Positions 59,469 to 64,000 of a stretch of DNA of 64,000 nucleotides are shown piece after piece. Within the stretch, counting starts at the first letter, position 1, and each line of letters begins with the position of its first letter. The stretch spans positions 310,001-374,000 of the forward strand of contig OOIN01000036.1 in the NCBI GenBank assembly GCA_900323505.1. Reading direction: 5' to 3'. Source of the DNA: Ustilago trichophora. Taxonomy: Eukaryota; Basidiomycota; Ustilaginomycetes; Ustilaginales; Ustilaginaceae. A model generated the notes under the pieces. It worked only from the letters and a program-made list of their open reading frames with translations, ran no database searches and was not told where the DNA came from. The position numbers and the translations under genes were made by a program.

Positions 59469-62400
59469 ATGCTCGCACGAGCTTCAAGATGGACTGCCGC
59501 GAGAGCTGCGGGTAGCTTTGCGGCGCCTGTAGCTCAAGTGGCTTCGACCTCGCAACTTGTCATCATCAATGCTCAACCTCGTGCCAGTTCGACCCGGTCT
59601 CCGTTCGGCGCTTCTAAGCGTCTACTCACTTCGTCATCAACAAGAGCTTTACCGCGTCAGCTTCCTCGCCGTGTAGTTCAGGAAGAGGAAGAGCCAGATG
59701 CATTTGGTAGCACCGCACCGGCTCAGTCTTCCAACATCAGCGACGAGCTTAGCGGCACCGATCCTGCCATCCCTTGGTTCTTGCAGACAGAGACGATAGA
59801 TGCTCCAGCAGATCCTGCATCCCAAGCGATAGAGACAGCTCAGCTCGATGCATCAACAGCCACCAACACCTTTTCGTACATTCCACTTGCGCCCAAGGTC
59901 GACGAGCCCAAGGCCATCGCCAAACTCAAGTCGCACCTTGTCTCCGGCCCTTCTGCCAACTTGATAGCTCGCCCCAGCGAGGAGGACGACCAGCTTACAC
60001 CCATCACTCTCATCCACCCCGCATCTCTTTCCAGAGATCCGAGCTCCGATGCATACGGCACCAACGATTGGATCGTAGTCGTCCAAGTCAAGAGCAGCGC
60101 TGCGGGCAGCGTCCGCAGAGTAGCCCTCGACATTGGCCGATTCCTCAAACACACACGTCCGCCTGCGATGGAAAACGAGTTCGATCTCGACGAGTTCCTC
60201 GGCCCTGGCCCTTCCGCTCCACGTTATCAGAAGCAGACAGCACCGAAGCCAACCACCCCCGCGCCACCGCCTCGACCGAAAGGCATGTCTCGCATCGAGC
60301 ATGAGCTTGGAAAGAGTTTGCCAGACTGGGCCGTCCACCGTATCGCACTCCAGAAAAAGTTCCCGGATGGCTGGAGACCGCCCAAGATCTTGTCGAGGGA
60401 AGCACAGGAGGGTATTCGACTTTTGCATTCGTCCGATCCGGAGCAATTTGACGTCGTAGAGCTCAGCAGTCGCTTCCGTGTCTCTACCGAGAGCATCCGT
60501 CGCATCCTGCGCTCAGGCAAATGGGCCGTCTCTGGAGAGGTGAGAAGCAGGCAAGACCGCCGAGCGGCCGAACGAGCTGCCGAGCGCGAGTCGTTGGAAC
60601 TTGCAGAGATCCGCCGTATGCAAGAAGAACAGAGCGAGCTCGTAGAAGACGGCGAATCACCCGCCATCGAAGAAGACGGTCTCCTTGATGAGATGGAGGA
60701 AGATCTGACGCCAGGCATCCAGCCGGTGCGGTACGAGGGTCTGGTCATGTCCGCCTCGGATGCTTCCAGTCTGGGCGTCACGAGCAAGAGCAAGACGGGA
60801 GGCAAAAAAGGCGATGGCAACTGGTGCCTCGTCGATGCTGATTGGTGCATGGTGCACGTTATGACCGAGCAGGCTAGGTTCAACTACGACATTGAAGGTA
60901 TTTGGCGAGAGCTCGAAGTGGGTAGATCGACCAAACCCAAGCCTTGGGAGGAGCAGTCTTCCTTCGCAGGCCCTTCATCCGCCGATGCAGTCAGACCCTC
61001 GCGCCCAAGAACGAAGCGCGACATGTTTGGAGAGAACCTCAGCAGTCGCAAGCGCAAGGACGGTGCCGCTGGTGGTGCGAGCGCCAGGTTTGGCAGTTCG
61101 TTCCGAAGCTTCTCCACCAGCACTCGCTCCTCCTCTACCCCTGCTGCTGCTTCCACTGCGGTACCCGAATCTCTCTCGCAACTTCTCAACCGAGCACAAA
61201 GCACCTTTGAAAGTGGCACCTCGGATCGTATCTCCGTAAGTGTTACTGGCTGGCTTCGCTCGACGCGCAAACAAAAATCAATAACCTTTCTCGAACTGTC
61301 CGATGGATCGCTTCCCGGTCCACTTTCGCTCCAAGCAGTAGTTCGATCTTCCAAAGACTCGCCTTCATCCGAGATTGACCGTCTGGCAGGTCTCACCGTC
61401 GGAACAGCGCTTCGTCTGACTGGACATCTTCAACCTGGACGAGGCACGAAAAAGGGCCAAGCCGTCGAGTTGGACGTCACCTCGGTCGAAGTTGTCTCCC
61501 ATTGCGACCTTACCTATCCACTAGCAGCTGTACAGATGCAACACAACAGCACGGCGGTCGAAGAAACCGGCTATTCCGCTAGCCTCGCTGAACGACGTCA
61601 TCCACACCTGTTGGGTCGTCTCCCCCGCTACGCTTCCGTAGCCCGTACACGACAGAGACTGGAAGAAGGAATGTCGGCCTACCTCTCCTCGCACGACTTT
61701 GTCAAAGTTGCCTGTCCCATTTTGACCTCCAGCGACTGCGAGGGCGCAGGAGAAGTGTTTCAGGTGGTATCCGAATCCGACGTCCGCACCAAGCAACCGT
61801 TGACTTCGTTCTGGTCCGGCTCTTCGGCCTATCTCACCGTTTCGTCACAGCTCCATCTCGAAGCGGCGGGACTCGGCTTGGGAAGGGTTTGGACTTTGAA
61901 TCCGGCATTTAGGGCTGAAGGTAGCGCGACGAATCGACACCTGTGCGAATTTTGGATGCTCGAAGCAGAGATGTATTTCACCGATTTGGATGGGATTTTG
62001 GATGTTACCGAGGGGATGATCAAGGCTGGAATTTCCAATGCTCTTTCGGGAAGAAGCGGAGGTGGAAGGGAGGATATGGAGTTGTTGGGTGATGAATCTC
62101 ATCTTTCCACTTTAAAGGCAATTGTTGAAGGTTGTTGGAAGAGGATGACCTATCACGAAGCCCACACCATTCTCGCCTCTGCACCGGAGGGAACATTCAC
62201 CGTTCCACCCAAGATAGAAGACGGTCTAGCTAGCGAACACGAGCGATTCCTAGCCTCATCCGGTCCTGTGTTCGTTACACACTATCCACTTTCTCAGAAG
62301 GCGTTTTACATGAAGCGCGCCTCGGACGAGGTTTTGGTGGAATGTTTCGATCTGTTGATCCCAACCCTGGGCGAATTGGTCGGTGGATCAGTACGCGAGT

Positions 62401-62627
62401 ATCGACCTAGTCACTTGGAGCGAAATCTTTCCGATTTGAACTTGAACAACGAATCCATCAAGCACAAGTTGGATTGGTATCTTCAGGACCTGAAAATTTA
62501 CGGTGGTGCCGTACAACATGCAGGCTTCGGAATGGGGTTGGAAAGGTTATTGGCTTGGGTGACCAACACGATCAGCGTTAAGGATGTCGTGCCTTTTCCT
62601 AGGGTCAAAGGTCCGATCAGATTCTAA
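59469..62627 (+). CDS. mitochondrial asparaginyl-tRNA synthetase fused to RsfS-like and Neugrin/Rrg9-like domains
   Basis: One uninterrupted ORF of 1052 aa from the Met at 59469 (MLARASRWTAARAAGSF, a presequence). About residues 165-235 resemble the first half of RsfS/MALSU1 (NDWIVVVQVKSSAAGSVRRVALDIGRFL in order). Residues 272-360 are Neugrin/Rrg9-like (LPDWAVHRIALQKKFPDGWRPPKILSREAQEGIRLLH, then FRVSTESIRRILRSGKW). Residues 448-485 look like the second RsfS half (GNWCLVDADWCMVHVMTEQARFNYDIEGIW). A presequence-like stretch lies at 543-556 (SSFRSFSTSTRSS). From 570 comes AsnRS: an OB anticodon domain (VSVTGWLRSTRKQKSITFLELSDGS), motif 2 FRAEGSATNRHLCEFWMLEAEMYF and motif 3 GMGLERLLAW, ending KDVVPFPRVKGPIRF. 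AsnRS charges mitochondrial tRNA-Asn; the other domains act in mitoribosome assembly in their families. Confidence 0.85.
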   Translation: MLARASRWTAARAAGSFAAPVAQVASTSQLVIINAQPRASSTRSPFGASKRLLTSSSTRALPRQLPRRVVQEEEEPDAFGSTAPAQSSNISDELSGTDPAIPWFLQTETIDAPADPASQAIETAQLDASTATNTFSYIPLAPKVDEPKAIAKLKSHLVSGPSANLIARPSEEDDQLTPITLIHPASLSRDPSSDAYGTNDWIVVVQVKSSAAGSVRRVALDIGRFLKHTRPPAMENEFDLDEFLGPGPSAPRYQKQTAPKPTTPAPPPRPKGMSRIEHELGKSLPDWAVHRIALQKKFPDGWRPPKILSREAQEGIRLLHSSDPEQFDVVELSSRFRVSTESIRRILRSGKWAVSGEVRSRQDRRAAERAAERESLELAEIRRMQEEQSELVEDGESPAIEEDGLLDEMEEDLTPGIQPVRYEGLVMSASDASSLGVTSKSKTGGKKGDGNWCLVDADWCMVHVMTEQARFNYDIEGIWRELEVGRSTKPKPWEEQSSFAGPSSADAVRPSRPRTKRDMFGENLSSRKRKDGAAGGASARFGSSFRSFSTSTRSSSTPAAASTAVPESLSQLLNRAQSTFESGTSDRISVSVTGWLRSTRKQKSITFLELSDGSLPGPLSLQAVVRSSKDSPSSEIDRLAGLTVGTALRLTGHLQPGRGTKKGQAVELDVTSVEVVSHCDLTYPLAAVQMQHNSTAVEETGYSASLAERRHPHLLGRLPRYASVARTRQRLEEGMSAYLSSHDFVKVACPILTSSDCEGAGEVFQVVSESDVRTKQPLTSFWSGSSAYLTVSSQLHLEAAGLGLGRVWTLNPAFRAEGSATNRHLCEFWMLEAEMYFTDLDGILDVTEGMIKAGISNALSGRSGGGREDMELLGDESHLSTLKAIVEGCWKRMTYHEAHTILASAPEGTFTVPPKIEDGLASEHERFLASSGPVFVTHYPLSQKAFYMKRASDEVLVECFDLLIPTLGELVGGSVREYRPSHLERNLSDLNLNNESIKHKLDWYLQDLKIYGGAVQHAGFGMGLERLLAWVTNTISVKDVVPFPRVKGPIRF

Positions 62628-62794
62628 TCACGCCAAAGAACATTAACACACACAATTACACATACACTTCTCATCTCCCATCTTTTTGTCTGCTCTTCCG
62701 ACCGGTTGCGTACCATTGCATTTCCACGACTTGGACGTGTGAGAGAAAAAAGAGGCATTTTTTCCCGGTGAGATCAACATCCACATTAAACAGC
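62628..62794. other. convergent 3' flanks
   Basis: 167 bases between the AsnRS fusion and the Deg1 gene, pyrimidine-rich. Nothing else was seen. Confidence 0.6.
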
Positions 62795-64000
62795 TTAAAC
62801 TTCATTCCGCGTAGCCAATTCAGCTTGTTTACGTTGGGCTCTACGTTGACCTGTAGTTTGGGCCCATCTTTGATTCTTCAACTCGTACGTCTCTTCCCTA
62901 GCGCGCCGATCAAGTGGGATGTAGTTGGAGGCTCCTCTACCGGTACCATTTCCTAGGGGGATGATTCCACCTCGAGCGATATCTTTTTCCGTATTATCCG
63001 ATTGTCGCGACTCTGCGCTGTGGGTTGTGGGGAGACATGGGAAGCTAGCATCATCGAAAGTGGTTCTACTCGGTAGAGTTGCTAGATGAGGTGATGGACT
63101 GGCGAGGATGAAGTGTCTTGTTAATTCCGTACTGATGGCGAGTTGCGTCCAACTCTTATGCAACCTCAAAAGGTTACTACTTGCCGTGGCGAGGTTTTCG
63201 TTTTGCTCCGAGGTGGACATTTGGGCGAGAGAACCGTCGTAGGAGCCAACACGCCATTCGACGTCGCAGGGTAGGAATCCGCATTCCCACAGAACTAACG
63301 GTCGATCCGCTGCCATCTCGTAGTTCGGTTTGGTTGCGTAGACTTCCAAAGCATCATCCGAGATCTGGTGGGTTGAGGGGTCGCTGTTGAGGGTGGATTG
63401 GATCCACATCGGTAGACCTTGAGGCGTCTCCATAGAGCTGGTAGTGGAAGAAGTGGTGGAAGTGGCGTTGACGGGAAGCCACCATTTAATTGCCCCTCCT
63501 TCTTCTTCTCCTTCTTCCTCGGCTGGTAGCTGATCGAGTTTCGCATTGGCAGTTGGCCGAAGTGCACCGGTGGCAGCCAACCTCATCTTGACCCGATCGG
63601 CAGCAATCGCACCTTTTTCGGTATTCATCAACTCCTCGATCACGTTAGATTTCTCCAATCGTGCTCCGACCAGGAAAAGGATCGCCATAATGTTCCGCAC
63701 CTGATGGTACAAAAACGCCGTCCCTCTCAAGTTCAACACGTACATCTCCTCCCCTTCCCACCCATCCTCCTCCTCCTTCACCTTTCCTTCCACTGCTGCA
63801 CTAGTCGTCGGCCAGTGCGAAGAAACACGATCGATACTAACCCCATCGATCCTCCTCCTGTAGTTGGTGATCTGCTTGCTTGCATCGATCTTGCACAGAT
63901 TCCTAAAATCATGCTCACCCAACAGCCTGCTCGCCGCATCTCTCATGCTGTCTATGTCCAATCTCGTTGCGCCACTATCGATCGAAGCAGAGCTTTTCTC
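62795..64000 (-). CDS. DEG1: tRNA pseudouridine synthase Deg1/Pus3, C-terminal part (5' truncated by window)
   Basis: The frame is open from the window edge at 64000 to the stop at 62795, giving 401 codons. MRDAASRLLGEHDFRNLCKIDASKQITNYRR carries the TruA-family GEHDFRNxCK motif of Pus3/Deg1. LNLRGTAFLYHQVRNIMAILFLVG is the conserved 'f.G.aFLyhqVR.m' block. The catalytic Asp region is upstream of the window. The protein makes pseudouridine at positions 38/39 of tRNA anticodon arms. The linker with poly-Ser/Thr and poly-Glu and the C-terminal basic tail (SNYIPLDRRAREETYELKNQRW) follow the fungal Deg1 pattern. Confidence 0.93.
   Translation of the reverse strand, partial: EKSSASIDSGATRLDIDSMRDAASRLLGEHDFRNLCKIDASKQITNYRRRIDGVSIDRVSSHWPTTSAAVEGKVKEEEDGWEGEEMYVLNLRGTAFLYHQVRNIMAILFLVGARLEKSNVIEELMNTEKGAIAADRVKMRLAATGALRPTANAKLDQLPAEEEGEEEGGAIKWWLPVNATSTTSSTTSSMETPQGLPMWIQSTLNSDPSTHQISDDALEVYATKPNYEMAADRPLVLWECGFLPCDVEWRVGSYDGSLAQMSTSEQNENLATASSNLLRLHKSWTQLAISTELTRHFILASPSPHLATLPSRTTFDDASFPCLPTTHSAESRQSDNTEKDIARGGIIPLGNGTGRGASNYIPLDRRAREETYELKNQRWAQTTGQRRAQRKQAELATRNEV

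Overview
The window is a gene-dense piece of a eukaryotic nuclear chromosome, most likely from a basidiomycete fungus of the smut lineage (Ustilaginomycotina). Reasons: short spacing between genes, mostly single-exon genes, a few short introns (about 70-230 nt) with GTRAGT donors, CTGAC-type branch sites and YAG acceptors, long Ser/Ala/Pro-rich low-complexity tails, and fungal-type genes such as Zn(II)2Cys6 factor, homoserine kinase, fungal mL59, Sec72 and the fungal 21-kDa complex I subunit. The species is not readable from the sequence. No transposon, CRISPR array, rRNA or convincing tRNA gene was seen.

Layout. 0-7 kb: the end of a DDX41-type helicase, the ubiquitin-eS31 fusion, Mediator subunit 4, a three-exon SPF45-like splicing factor and phosphatidylserine synthase. 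7-12 kb: the deadenylase subunit Pan2. 12-15 kb: a 3-kb gene-free stretch before a Zn2Cys6 transcription factor. 18-23 kb: a DUF2419 queuosine-salvage enzyme, mitoribosomal protein mL59 and Tim44. 23.5-30.6 kb: a giant class II DYRK kinase, then a 2.5-kb gene-free stretch. 33-42 kb: a Thp3/LENG8-type SAC3-domain protein, a UBL-BAG co-chaperone, homoserine kinase, dynein intermediate chain and Prp38. 42-50 kb: a Ctr-type copper transporter, a secreted GPI-anchored His/Lys-rich protein and a cation-chloride cotransporter. 50-64 kb: Arp8, TRAPPC12, AP-2 sigma, Sec72, a complex I subunit, a mitochondrial asparaginyl-tRNA synthetase fused to two mitoribosome-assembly domains, and the 3' part of the Deg1/Pus3 pseudouridine synthase.

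The genes are mainly housekeeping genes and do not form a cluster. Several themes recur: pre-mRNA splicing (SPF45, Prp38, Thp3, DDX41), mitochondrial biogenesis (mL59, Tim44, complex I, AsnRS fusion), tRNA modification or charging (QNG1, Deg1, AsnRS) and trafficking (dynein, TRAPPC12, AP-2, Sec72).

The strongest unusual observation is the single ORF at 59469-62627. It appears to join a RsfS/MALSU1-like domain, interrupted by a Neugrin/Rrg9 domain, to a complete class II AsnRS, with a second presequence-like segment at the junction. Other points: intron models restored by hand with 17-18-nt last exons, two in-frame acceptors in AP-2 sigma, a 77-nt A tract, and ACTGTACAGT-type palindromes recurring outside genes.
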